NCBI GenBank assembly: GCA_022822525.1
Contig: JAJEBN010000109.1
Location: 1 to 64,000 of the forward strand
DNA from: Acidimicrobiia bacterium
Lineage (GTDB): Bacteria > Actinomycetota > Acidimicrobiia > Acidimicrobiales > Poriferisodalaceae
Reading direction: 5' to 3'
DNA: 64,000 bases
Positions 24,981 through 33,978 of this stretch are shown here, one piece after another; position 1 is the first letter of the stretch, and each line of letters starts with the position of its first letter. A program made the translations under genes and the position numbers. The notes below the pieces were generated by a model, which worked only from the letters and a program-made list of their open reading frames with translations, ran no database searches and was not told the origin of the DNA.

Positions 24981-26207
24981 TCAGTCGACGACGATGGGGA
25001 TCGACCGCGGTCCTCGAATCTGGCCGGTGGACCAGGTGACGTCAGCCCCGGGGGCGATCGAGTACTCCGGGATGTGCCGCAGCCAGGTCTCGAGCGCAAC
25101 CTCCATCTCCAAGCGGGCCAGATTCGAGCCGATACAGCGGTGAATGCCAGCCCCGAAGGCGATGTGGCGGTTCTCGCCCCGGTCGATCACGACCTCGTCG
25201 GCCCGCTCGAACCGCTCTGGGTCGCGGCACCCGATGGGGAACGTCATCATGACGTGATCCCCCGCCTTCATCTCGACGCCGTTCACCTCGGTGTCAGTGG
25301 TGACCCGCCGGGCGACATTCACCGGCGCGTAGGCCCGGAGGAACTCCTCCATGGCCGTGGGCAGCAACTCGGGTTCGGCGATGAGCCTGCGGCGGTCGTC
25401 GTCGTGGACGGCCAGGTGCCACAGCGCAGCGCCGATCGAGCTCCAAGTGGTGTCGATGCCCGCGATGAGCTGCAGCACCAGCATCCGCTCGATGAGGTGA
25501 TCCGGCAACGGCTCACCGCCCATCTCGGTCGTGACCAGGTGGCTGATCAGATCGTCGCCGGGCACCGCTCGCCGCTCCGCCATGACCTTGGCCATGTACT
25601 CGCGCACCTCGATGATCGCCTGCTGCATCACGGCGCCATCGCTGGGACCGACGGAGAGGATGTCGAAGATCCAGGCTCGGAACTTGTCGCCGTCAGCAGG
25701 GTCGATGCCCAAGATGGCTGCGATCGCTCCGACCGGGATGTGTTGGCTGTAGTCGACGGCTGCGTCACCGCGACCCTGCGAGGCGATGGCAGCGGCCCGT
25801 GCCTCGCAGTCGGCGGCAACGTGGCTGCGCCAGCCCTCGATGCGTCGGGGAGCGAAGAACGGCAACAGCGTGCGGCGGATCTCCATGTGATCGGGCGGAT
25901 CGGTGTTGATCGGCGGGAAGTAGCCCCGGTCGACGGTCCCGCCGCGGCGGATGCCGTGATGCATGTTCGAGAACGTCACCGTGTCGCCGGCGATTCCGAC
26001 GATGTCGTCATAGTTCAACGGCAGCCACACGCCCTCGTTGAACCGCTCTGAATGGCCCATCGGGCAGCGATCGCGCAGGTCCTCCCAGATGGGGAACGGG
26101 TCATTCACCCACGCGGGGTCGTTGAAGTCCCAGTCGGTGGCGAAGTCGTCCACGGGCGGGATGGCGGACGCCGCGCCGTCGGCGACCGAGTCGTCGGTGT
26201 AGGTCAT
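24981..26207 (-). CDS. Cytochrome P450
   Basis: The 408-aa P450 has the I-helix LIAGIDTTWSS, an ExxR in the K-helix (EEFLRAYAPVNVARR lies just after it) and the heme-ligand loop AFGAGIHRCIGSNLARLE. The ATG at 26207 was chosen because the N-terminal upstream part of the long ORF is Arg/Pro-rich shadow. It is a soluble class I bacterial P450 needing a ferredoxin and reductase, neither of which is in the window. It closely resembles the P450 at 28402-29640, with the same AGIDTTWSSIG motif, so the two are probable paralogues flanking a regulator. Confidence 0.92.
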   Translation of the reverse strand: MTYTDDSVADGAASAIPPVDDFATDWDFNDPAWVNDPFPIWEDLRDRCPMGHSERFNEGVWLPLNYDDIVGIAGDTVTFSNMHHGIRRGGTVDRGYFPPINTDPPDHMEIRRTLLPFFAPRRIEGWRSHVAADCEARAAAIASQGRGDAAVDYSQHIPVGAIAAILGIDPADGDKFRAWIFDILSVGPSDGAVMQQAIIEVREYMAKVMAERRAVPGDDLISHLVTTEMGGEPLPDHLIERMLVLQLIAGIDTTWSSIGAALWHLAVHDDDRRRLIAEPELLPTAMEEFLRAYAPVNVARRVTTDTEVNGVEMKAGDHVMMTFPIGCRDPERFERADEVVIDRGENRHIAFGAGIHRCIGSNLARLEMEVALETWLRHIPEYSIAPGADVTWSTGQIRGPRSIPIVVD

Positions 26208-26236
26208 CGCAGTGCTCGGATCCTCGAACTCGCCGA

Positions 26237-27082
26237 TCAGACTGGACGGTCGCCGGCCAGCGTGACCCGCTCCATCCGGCGATGCAGACCGCCATGATCG
26301 GGTACCGCGTAGTGCTGGGTGCAGCGGTTGTCCCACTGGGCGATCGAACCCGGACGCCAGCGGAACCTGCACTGGAACTCCGGCGTGCTGGCCTGGTCGT
26401 AGAGGAGGTACCGCAGGTCGCGGCATTCGGCGGGCGTCATACCGTCGATGGTGAGCGTGAACGTCCGGTTCACATAGAGGCTCTTGCGGCCGGTCACCGG
26501 GTGCGTGCGCACGATCGGGTGCTTCTGGTCGGGGAAGCGCTCGGCCGTCTCGGCCCGTTCGGACTCGCTCATCGACTTGCCGAACGCCTTGACGTACGAA
26601 TGGATGGCGTAACGCCCGTCGATCTGCTCTTTGACCTGGTCGGGAAGCGTCTCGTAAGCGAGTTCCATGTTCGCCCAGCAGGTGTCGCCGCCGTGCGGCG
26701 GGATGACGCGGCCCAGCAGCACCGAGCCCAGCGGGGGGCACTCGCGAAAGGTGACATCGGAGTGCCAGGTTTCCGCCGCCTGGAACTTCTCCGCTGTCGA
26801 TTCGAGCACGATGATCTCGGGGTGCTTCTCCGCGTTGCGTGTGAAGGGGTGGACCTCGAGCTCGCCGAAGGCCCGCACGTATGCCACATGCTGGGCCTGA
26901 GTCAGGTCCTGGTCGCGGAAGAACAACACCTTGTGGTCCATCCAGGCAGCGTGCAGCTCGGCGATCAGCTCATCGTCGAGCTCACGCAGGTCGACACCGG
27001 GGATCTCCGCACCGATCGTGCCGGTCAGCGGCTCGACCCGGATGCGGTTGTAGTCCTGCGGTTGCACGGCGTTGATACGCAC
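26237..27082 (-). CDS. TauD/TfdA-family Fe(II)/2-oxoglutarate dioxygenase
   Basis: The 281-aa protein has the facial triad His107-x-Asp109 in ETWHSDVTF and a distal His in WDNRCTQHYAVPDH, with the 2-oxoglutarate Arg in HRRMERVTL. TauD releases sulfite from taurine; TfdA attacks aryloxyacetates; the family is wide. A GTG start at 27082 follows GAGGGG at 7 nt. It runs divergently from the tandem TetR gene and 29 bp upstream of the P450, so the regulator may control both. Confidence 0.88.
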   Translation of the reverse strand: MRINAVQPQDYNRIRVEPLTGTIGAEIPGVDLRELDDELIAELHAAWMDHKVLFFRDQDLTQAQHVAYVRAFGELEVHPFTRNAEKHPEIIVLESTAEKFQAAETWHSDVTFRECPPLGSVLLGRVIPPHGGDTCWANMELAYETLPDQVKEQIDGRYAIHSYVKAFGKSMSESERAETAERFPDQKHPIVRTHPVTGRKSLYVNRTFTLTIDGMTPAECRDLRYLLYDQASTPEFQCRFRWRPGSIAQWDNRCTQHYAVPDHGGLHRRMERVTLAGDRPV

Positions 27083-27134
27083 GTCGGTTCCCCTCTGCAG
27101 CCGTCCGCGGCCTTCCGCCGCTGCGCTCTGGCTC

Positions 27135-27140
27135 TAGATT
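27135..27140 (+). promoter_or_regulatory. Leaderless -10 box of the tandem TetR regulator
   Basis: TAGATT, then AGCCGT, then ATG at 27147. The 6-nt spacing and lack of Shine-Dalgarno suggest a leaderless mRNA. The box lies in the 64-bp divergent interval shared with the TauD gene. Confidence 0.5.
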
Positions 27141-27146
27141 AGCCGT

Positions 27147-28328
27147 ATGGCTGCAATCGATGCCGACCACCCGAGCGGTCGCGAACTCCATCCTGCAGCC
27201 GCTCTGGTCACCGCAGCGACCGAGTTGCTCTCGGCCCAACCGCCGTCCGCGGTCTCTGGTCGGCGCATCGCCGCGGCAGCCGGTGTCAACTACGCCCAGA
27301 TTCACCGGCACTTCGGCTCCAAGCGCGAGCTGTGCCGCCACGTTCTCGACCGGCTCAGCGATGCATTCGTAGTCGACGCTTTCCCACCGGGTGCCTTGGT
27401 GCCCACGCCGGGAACGGTGATGCGGCACGACCCGTTCATGCGGGTGCTGACCCAGATCCAGCTCGATCAGGCCACCGTCGACCTGCGACCCGAGCACCCG
27501 ATCATTCACCGCTACTGCGCTGGGCTGCGCACGCTGCGGCCCGAGCTGACCCCTGATGCTGTCGATACTGCTGTTGCCCTGTCGTGCGCCCTGCAGCTGG
27601 GCGTGAGCATCCATCGCACCGGGCTGGTGCGCTCGGTCGGGCTCGAGGATGCGGCCGAGCTTGTCGACCGCGAGCTGGTGCTGACGATCGAGCAGCTCCA
27701 TGCGGGGCGCGGCCCATTCTCCGGCGGAGAGATTGCACCCCGGCCATTGCGCAGCCGCGGGCCACGCCCCGCTGCTCCGTCGTGTGCCACCGGACGAGCC
27801 CGAGCTGAGGAGCGTCTTGTGGCGGCCGCCGTCGAACTCCTGGCCAGCAGGACGCCGGCCTCCATCTCAGGACGCCAACTGGCCTCGCGGGCCGGCGTCA
27901 ACTACGGCCTCATCCATCATTACTTCGGGTCTGCGAGCGAGGTCCTGTCGCAGGCATCCCGGCACATTCGCGACCAGTACTACACAGCCGAGGCCGGCCC
28001 GGGGCTGCTGCCGGGCTTCTTCTCGATGCAGGCGCATCCGGGCTATGTACGAGCGCTGACCCACGTCGCGCTCGACGCCAAGCTGGCGATGGCGGGCGAT
28101 CACTTCCCGGTGGTGAGCGCGATGCTCGACCGTCACCGCAGCCGCCACGGTGAACCGAGCCCGCAGCGGCGCTGCCGGTACTTGCAGGTCGCTGCTGCCC
28201 AGTTGGCATGGTCGCTGTTCGAGCCGCTGTTCACCACGGCATTCCGCCGCAGCTTGTGTGAACTCGAGCCGATGGCCGCGACCCTGCTCGCGCGCATGCT
28301 CAACTTCGAAAAGTACCCCTCGTCATGA
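27147..28328 (+). CDS. Regulator made of two fused TetR units
   Basis: A 393-aa protein, about twice a normal TetR. Residues about 20-70 read LVTAATELLSAQPPSAVSGR and then VNYAQIHRHFGSKRELCRH. Residues about 225-275 repeat this as LVAAAVELLASRTPASISGR and VNYGLIHHYFGSASEVLSQ. Each helix-turn-helix is followed by a ligand-domain-sized region (about 160 and 120 aa). One chain could thus mimic a TetR dimer with two different halves. The gene is divergent from the TauD-P450 pair and 73 bp upstream of the second P450, so it may control both sides. The effector is unknown. Confidence 0.85.
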   Translation: MAAIDADHPSGRELHPAAALVTAATELLSAQPPSAVSGRRIAAAAGVNYAQIHRHFGSKRELCRHVLDRLSDAFVVDAFPPGALVPTPGTVMRHDPFMRVLTQIQLDQATVDLRPEHPIIHRYCAGLRTLRPELTPDAVDTAVALSCALQLGVSIHRTGLVRSVGLEDAAELVDRELVLTIEQLHAGRGPFSGGEIAPRPLRSRGPRPAAPSCATGRARAEERLVAAAVELLASRTPASISGRQLASRAGVNYGLIHHYFGSASEVLSQASRHIRDQYYTAEAGPGLLPGFFSMQAHPGYVRALTHVALDAKLAMAGDHFPVVSAMLDRHRSRHGEPSPQRRCRYLQVAAAQLAWSLFEPLFTTAFRRSLCELEPMAATLLARMLNFEKYPSS

Positions 28329-28401
28329 CATTCGACATGACACTCGAAACAAGCGTGCACTCCCGCAGTACTGAACCCGCCCTCGACACAGGAGCACTCC
28401 C

Positions 28402-29640
28402 ATGACCGACACGGCACCAGTGGACGACTGGGACATCGACTACGACATCTTCGACCCGGGCTATGTCCGTGATCCCGCCCCGGTGTGGGATGAACTGCGG
28501 GGCCGCTGCCCCATCGCCCACACCGAGCGCTGGGGCGGCTCGTTCCTGCCCACCCGCTATGACGACGTGCAGGCCATGGCCAAGATGGTGCCCGAACTCT
28601 CCAGCAGCGACGTGCTGGTGACCTCGCCCCCGCCGGAGCTGCTCGAGGAACTACTCGAAGACCCGATCTTCCAGCAGTACGGCACCAACGCGGCGCCGAT
28701 CTCGGAAGATCCGCCCATTCACGGCTGGACGCGCCGGCTCTTGCTGCCGCACTTTGCGCCCAAGGCAGTCGAATCGCATCGCCAATACACCGAGGACCTG
28801 GCGAACCACCTCATCGACGGGTTCATCGATGCGGGCCATGTGGACGGTGCCGAGCAGTACGCCCAGCAGATACCCCCACGGGTCATCGCTCATCTGCTGG
28901 GAATCGACGAGAGCCGCGTGGACGAATTCACCTACTGGGTGCGCTGCGTTCTGGAACTGGGTCTCACGAAGCCAGATCTGCGCCGCAAGTACCGGCTCGT
29001 GATCCGGGAGTTCTTTTTCGACGTCGTGAAGGAAAGGCAGGCCAACCCCGACGACGGGTTCGTCTCGGCGCTGCTGGCGGGAACCGACCACGAAGGCAAC
29101 CCCATCGATCCGATCATGGTCGTGGGCATGCTCAACCTGCAGCTCATCGCCGGCATCGACACCACCTGGAGCTCGATCGGCTCGGCCCTGTGGCACTTCG
29201 GCACTCACCCGGCCGATCGTGAGCGGATGGTGGCCGAGCCGGAACTGTGGCCCTCGGCCATCGAGGAGCTGCTGCGCTTCTACGCACCGGTGACCATGGC
29301 ACGCCGGGCTGCCACCGATGTGGAGATCCGAGGCGTGACGATCCCCGAGGGCAGCAAGGTGCTGATGAATTTCCCGGGCGCCAACCGCGACCCGGAGGTC
29401 TTCGATCGGCCCGATGAAGTCATCCTGGACCGGCCGCACAACCGCCACGTCGCCTTCGGCGCGGGCATCCACCGTTGCGCAGGCTCGAACCTGGCTCGCT
29501 TGGAAATGGACATCGCGCTGCGCACCTGGTTCGAGCGCATCCCGGACTTCGAGGTGAGCGAGCCCGGCGAGGTCACCTGGGCGGGTGGGCAGGTCCGCGG
29601 ACCGCGCCAGCTGCCTATCCGCTTCCCGTCGGCTGGCTGA
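28402..29640 (+). CDS. Cytochrome P450
   Basis: The 412-aa protein has the I-helix LIAGIDTTWSSIG, K-helix region EELLRFYAPVTMARR and heme loop FGAGIHRCAGSNLARLEM. AGGAG lies 7 nt before the ATG. It is a probable paralogue of the P450 at 24981-26207. The downstream alkylsulfatase gene begins 85 bp after its stop, in the same direction and also behind a CACAGGAGC element, so both may share a transcript. It would hydroxylate a hydrophobic substrate with electrons from an unlinked ferredoxin. Confidence 0.92.
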   Translation: MTDTAPVDDWDIDYDIFDPGYVRDPAPVWDELRGRCPIAHTERWGGSFLPTRYDDVQAMAKMVPELSSSDVLVTSPPPELLEELLEDPIFQQYGTNAAPISEDPPIHGWTRRLLLPHFAPKAVESHRQYTEDLANHLIDGFIDAGHVDGAEQYAQQIPPRVIAHLLGIDESRVDEFTYWVRCVLELGLTKPDLRRKYRLVIREFFFDVVKERQANPDDGFVSALLAGTDHEGNPIDPIMVVGMLNLQLIAGIDTTWSSIGSALWHFGTHPADRERMVAEPELWPSAIEELLRFYAPVTMARRAATDVEIRGVTIPEGSKVLMNFPGANRDPEVFDRPDEVILDRPHNRHVAFGAGIHRCAGSNLARLEMDIALRTWFERIPDFEVSEPGEVTWAGGQVRGPRQLPIRFPSAG

Positions 29641-29725
29641 TCCGGCGCAGCAACGCTCGGCGGTCCCGGCCGCTGCACGCCGGCGGCGAGCCTGAAGCCT
29701 CACGACCCCAACACAGGAGCGCGCA

Positions 29726-31624
29726 ATGACCACCGACAACGCCGGGCCCGAAGCGCCGAAGCCCCCGACGCAGTTCACCGTCGACGCGAACGGCGCTGCG
29801 TCCCGAGCCGGCGCGGTGATTCGATTCGATGAACCAGGAGATTCTGAACGGGCATCCCGTGGACTCATCGCCCAGATTGGCGACGGTCGCGTCACCATGG
29901 GTGACCACGTCGTGTTCGATGTGGCCCGTCACGCCTTCGTCAACGAATCAGCCGAGGCGCCGCCGTCGGTGCACCCGAGCCTGTGGCGCCAGGCACGGCT
30001 CAACGTCCATCACGGGCTGTTCGAGGTAGCCGACGGCGTCTGGCAGGTGCGCGGCTATGACATTGCCAACATCACGTTCCTGGCGGGCAGCGATGGCTGG
30101 CTGATCATCGATCCGCTGACGACCCGGCCTTCGGCCGCCGCGGCGCTGGAGCTCGCCAACAGCACGCTAGGCGCCCGACCGGTGCGGGCAATCATCTACA
30201 CCCATTCCCACGCCGACCACTTCGGCGGCGTGCTCGGCGTGACCGACGCCGAGTCGGTGGCCCGCGGCGATGTGGAGATCGTGGCACCCGACGGATTCCT
30301 CGAAGAAGTCGTCAGCGAGTTCGTCATTGCCGGCCCGATCATGGGCAGGCGGGCGGCGTACCAGTTCGGGCCGTTGCTGCCGCCCGGTCCGCTGGGCCAT
30401 GTCGACTGCGGCTTGGGCTCGGCGATGGGTCTCGCCCGATCGGACCTGCTGGCGCCCACCGACACCATCACCCGCACTGGGGAGGAACGTGTGCTCAGCG
30501 GCATCCGGATCGTGTTCCAGAACACGCCCGATGCCGAAGCGCCGGCGGAGATGAACTTCTTCTTTCCTGACAAGAACCTGCTGTGCATGGCCGAGAATTG
30601 CACGCACACCATGCACAACCTCTACCCGATTCGGGGTGCGCAGACCCGGGACGCGCTGGCATGGAGCAAGTACATCGCCGAGGCGCTCGACATGTGGGGC
30701 GACGCGGCCGACGTCATGTTCGCCAGCCACCACTGGCCCCGGTTCGGCAACCCCGACGTGCGGGGCTTCCTGTCGATGCAGCGCGACCTCTACCGCTGGA
30801 TGCACGACCAGACGATGCGCCTCGCCAACCAAGGGCTGCGGCCGACCGAGATCGCCGCCCGGCTTCGGCTGCCCGCGGAGTTCAGCGAATCGCACGTGCA
30901 GGGCTACTACGGCACGGTGTCGCACAACAGCCGCTCGGTGTACAACCGCTACCTCGGCTGGTACGACGGCAACCCGGCCAACCTCGACCCGCTGCCGCCG
31001 GCCGAAGCGGGCACTCACTACCTCGAGTTCATGGGCGGCGCCGATGCCGTGCTGGCCAGAGCCCGCGAGTGCTACGAGCGGGGCGAGTACCGCTGGGTGG
31101 CCCAGGTGGTCAACCACGTGGTGTTCGCCGACCCGGCGAACCGCGAGGCGCGCAGCCTGCAGGCCGACGCGCTCGAACAGCTCGGGTACCAGTCAGAGTC
31201 AGCGACGTGGCGCAACGCCTACCTGATGGGCGCGAAGGAGCTGCGCGAGGGCACGCCCGACTGGGGACGCGTGCCCACCCGAGACATGTCCCAAGCAATG
31301 AGCGCTGAGCACCTCTTCGACGTGATCGGCGTGCGCTTCGATCCTGCCGCATTTGATGCGGGGCCGGTCACGTTCAACTTCCGCTTCATCGACCTCGGCG
31401 AGGATCACGTGCTCGGCGTCGGCCGCTCGGCCGTGCACCACCGGGCCGATGCGGTCGATCCCGCTGCCGTCGCCTCGGTCCGCACCGACAGGGCCACGCT
31501 CTTCGCTGCGCTCAACGACGCCAGTGCGCTCGACCGAGCCGAGATCACTGGCGATCGGGCCCTGCTGCAGTCGCTGCTCGCAGGCCTCACCGTGTTCACT
31601 ACAGCACGACTGATCGAGCCCTGA
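29726..31624 (+). CDS. Alkyl/aryl sulfatase of the metallo-beta-lactamase type (SdsA/BDS1-like)
   Basis: A 632-aa protein with the zinc motif YTHSHADHFGGV (about 155-165), then MAENCTHTMHNLYPIRG and SHHWPRFGNPDVRGF, which are characteristic of SdsA-type alkylsulfatases. An alpha-helical dimerisation region follows (YRWVAQVVNHVVFADPANREARSLQADALEQLGYQ). The C-terminus (about 525-632) is the SCP2-like domain that binds hydrophobic substrate. It would hydrolyse primary or secondary alkyl sulfates to alcohols plus sulfate. No signal peptide is seen. The adjacent convergent gene is a formylglycine sulfatase. Confidence 0.92.
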   Translation: MTTDNAGPEAPKPPTQFTVDANGAASRAGAVIRFDEPGDSERASRGLIAQIGDGRVTMGDHVVFDVARHAFVNESAEAPPSVHPSLWRQARLNVHHGLFEVADGVWQVRGYDIANITFLAGSDGWLIIDPLTTRPSAAAALELANSTLGARPVRAIIYTHSHADHFGGVLGVTDAESVARGDVEIVAPDGFLEEVVSEFVIAGPIMGRRAAYQFGPLLPPGPLGHVDCGLGSAMGLARSDLLAPTDTITRTGEERVLSGIRIVFQNTPDAEAPAEMNFFFPDKNLLCMAENCTHTMHNLYPIRGAQTRDALAWSKYIAEALDMWGDAADVMFASHHWPRFGNPDVRGFLSMQRDLYRWMHDQTMRLANQGLRPTEIAARLRLPAEFSESHVQGYYGTVSHNSRSVYNRYLGWYDGNPANLDPLPPAEAGTHYLEFMGGADAVLARARECYERGEYRWVAQVVNHVVFADPANREARSLQADALEQLGYQSESATWRNAYLMGAKELREGTPDWGRVPTRDMSQAMSAEHLFDVIGVRFDPAAFDAGPVTFNFRFIDLGEDHVLGVGRSAVHHRADAVDPAAVASVRTDRATLFAALNDASALDRAEITGDRALLQSLLAGLTVFTTARLIEP

Positions 31625-31630
31625 GCGGGC

Positions 31631-33892
31631 CTACTGGTCGACCAACGCGTTCTCGGCCTCGACCGCGGCTGCGGCGCGCAGGTCGCTGCGGTCGTTCTCC
31701 AAGCGGAACTCCACGTGCCGCAGCAGTCCCTGGTACTCGTTCGGACCGGCGTAGGCGGCGCTGACGGTGGGACCGAGGTCGCGCCCGATGTCCATTCCGT
31801 ACAGCGACTGCCGGTACGGCATGGTCTCGAGGTCGACCGTTGCGAGTTCCTGCTCGGGCCCGTCGCCGGCGCGCTGCCACAGGATGGCCGTGCCGGCATG
31901 CTCGGCGGTCTTCGTGTAGCGGACGCCCAACTCGACATCGCCTCGCGGCACCGGCTCGCTGGCCCGCAGCCCGGTCGGACGGCCGAGGTAGTTGTATTCG
32001 AAGCACAGCCTCCCGTCGGCGACCCATAGCACGAGCCCGCCGGTGCGTGACCCGTAGGCCACCAGCACCCCGTCGGTCCCCGTCGAGGTTTCGGCCGAGG
32101 CTGCGATCGCGAACGAGCGGTTGCGCACATCGGGGCACTTGAAGCGCTCCAGGTGCGGGATACCCGGCGGGTAGCGCAGCCGAGTCGCCGAGGCCTCGGG
32201 ACCGGGCTGACGCAGCACGAACAGCTCCACCCCCCGGTCGTCGAGCGGCAGCACGTTGTAGGCGCCGGCCTCGTCCCACCACAGCTCGATCAGCTCGCGC
32301 AGCTTGTCGGGGTGCGTCTCGGACAGGTCATGGATCTCGGCGAAGTCGCTGCGCGTGTCATACAGCGCCCATTCGTCCTCCTCGAACGGCGTCCCCTGGC
32401 GGTGCAACGTCACCGCTTTCCAGCCGTCGTGGTACACGGCCCGGTGGCCGAGCATCTCGTAGTACTGCGTGATGCGAGACGACGGCGCGTCTGCGCCTGC
32501 TGCTGCGAACGTGGGCAGCATCGAGATGCCCTCGACGGGCTGCTGCGGCACACCGTTGTGCACCCCGGGCGCTTCGACGCCGACCGCGTCAAGGATCGTC
32601 GGCATCACGTCGATGACGTGGTGGTACTGGTCGCGGATCCCACCGGCATCGTGGATGCCGGCCGGCCAGTGCGCGATCAGCGGGTCGCGGATGCCGCCCT
32701 CGTAGGTGTTCTGCTTGTAGAAGCGAAGCGGGGTGTTGCCGGCCTGCGCCCAGCCCCACGGGTAGTTGTTGTAGAGGTTGGGGCCGCCGATCCCATCCAC
32801 CAGCGGCACCATGTCGGCGACGCTGAGCCGCTGGCGATTGAAAAAGATGTTCTCGTTGGTGAGGCCGTGGCGGCCGCCCTCCTGGGATGCACCGTTGTCG
32901 GACAGCAACACGATCAAGGTGTCGTTCAGCAGATTGGTCTCCTCGAGGTAGTCGACGAGCCGACCGACCTGATCGTCGGTGTGATCGAGGAACGCGGCGA
33001 ACGTCTCCTGCATGCGGCAATACAGCAGTCGCTGGTCGTCGTCGAGTTCGTCCCATGCCTGCACCCCTGGGTTCCGCGGCGACAGCTCGGCATCCGCAGG
33101 GACCGTGCCCAGCTCCAGTTGGCGTTCGAACCAGCGCGCCCGCGTCACGTCCCAGCCGTCGTCGTAGCGGCCCCGGTACTTGTCCAAGTAGGCCTGCGGG
33201 GCTTGATGGGGCGAGTGCGTCGCCCCGAATGCCAGGTAGGTCAGAAACCTGCGCGACGGCGCCGTGGCCTGCTGTGCGGCGATCATGGCGATCGCCTGGT
33301 CGACAAGATCCTCGGACAGGTGATAGCCGGGTGTGCTCGGCGGATTCACTGGGTGGTTATCGATGACGAGCTCGGGCGAGAATTGGTCGGTCGCTCCGCC
33401 CAGGAAGCCGTAGAAGCGGTCGAACCCGCGGCCCAGCGGCCAATGATCGAAGGGGCCCGCCGGGCCGCAGTCCGCGAGGTTGGCGAGGTGCCATTTGCCC
33501 AGGGCAAAGGTGGCGTAACCGTGGCTGGAGAGCACCTCGGCGAACGTGGCCGCCGACGGCGCGATCACGCCGCGGCAGTTCGAGAAGCCCGTGTCGACAT
33601 TCGACAGGAACCGCATGCCCACCGAGTGATGGTTGCGGCCGCTGAGCAGGCAGGCCCGGGTCGGCGAGCACAGCGCTGTCGTGTGAAAGTTGGTGAAACG
33701 CAGCCCGCCGGCAGCCAGTCGATCGATGTTGGGCGTGTCGATGTCGCTGCCGTAGCAGCCGAGGTGCGCGAATCCCGTGTCGTCGAACACGATCACCACG
33801 ACGTTCGGGGCGCCGCCGGGCGGCTCAAGCCTCGGCTCCCACGAGGGGCTCAGCTCTGCAGCGGTGGTTCCGGGGCGTTCGCGGTCGCGCAT
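31631..33892 (-). CDS. Arylsulfatase (formylglycine type)
   Basis: The 753-aa enzyme has VFDDTGFAHLGCYGSDIDTPN at the metal site and LCSPTRACLLSGR with Cys75 in the CxPxR motif. GKWHLANL and YLAFGATHSPHQAPQAYLDKY match the 760-aa sulfatase at 7877-10159, and both share the long beta-rich tail. The two look like paralogues. The proposed ATG at 33892 has GGAGG only 2 nt upstream, so the start may be a little downstream. It converges with the alkylsulfatase, with 6 bp between stop codons. Confidence 0.9.
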   Translation of the reverse strand: MRDRERPGTTAAELSPSWEPRLEPPGGAPNVVVIVFDDTGFAHLGCYGSDIDTPNIDRLAAGGLRFTNFHTTALCSPTRACLLSGRNHHSVGMRFLSNVDTGFSNCRGVIAPSAATFAEVLSSHGYATFALGKWHLANLADCGPAGPFDHWPLGRGFDRFYGFLGGATDQFSPELVIDNHPVNPPSTPGYHLSEDLVDQAIAMIAAQQATAPSRRFLTYLAFGATHSPHQAPQAYLDKYRGRYDDGWDVTRARWFERQLELGTVPADAELSPRNPGVQAWDELDDDQRLLYCRMQETFAAFLDHTDDQVGRLVDYLEETNLLNDTLIVLLSDNGASQEGGRHGLTNENIFFNRQRLSVADMVPLVDGIGGPNLYNNYPWGWAQAGNTPLRFYKQNTYEGGIRDPLIAHWPAGIHDAGGIRDQYHHVIDVMPTILDAVGVEAPGVHNGVPQQPVEGISMLPTFAAAGADAPSSRITQYYEMLGHRAVYHDGWKAVTLHRQGTPFEEDEWALYDTRSDFAEIHDLSETHPDKLRELIELWWDEAGAYNVLPLDDRGVELFVLRQPGPEASATRLRYPPGIPHLERFKCPDVRNRSFAIAASAETSTGTDGVLVAYGSRTGGLVLWVADGRLCFEYNYLGRPTGLRASEPVPRGDVELGVRYTKTAEHAGTAILWQRAGDGPEQELATVDLETMPYRQSLYGMDIGRDLGPTVSAAYAGPNEYQGLLRHVEFRLENDRSDLRAAAAVEAENALVDQ

Positions 33893-33978
33893 CGCCTCCG
33901 TCTAGCAGGCACCGTCTCGCGACGGTGGCTCATGCGATGCAGCCCGGCCGACGACGAGCGCCGGCCGTGACTCCAGCG

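Noticed and set aside
28651-29898. Minus-strand 415-aa ORF over the second P450
   Set aside because: Antisense shadow of a gene with an intact heme loop; no domain recognised.
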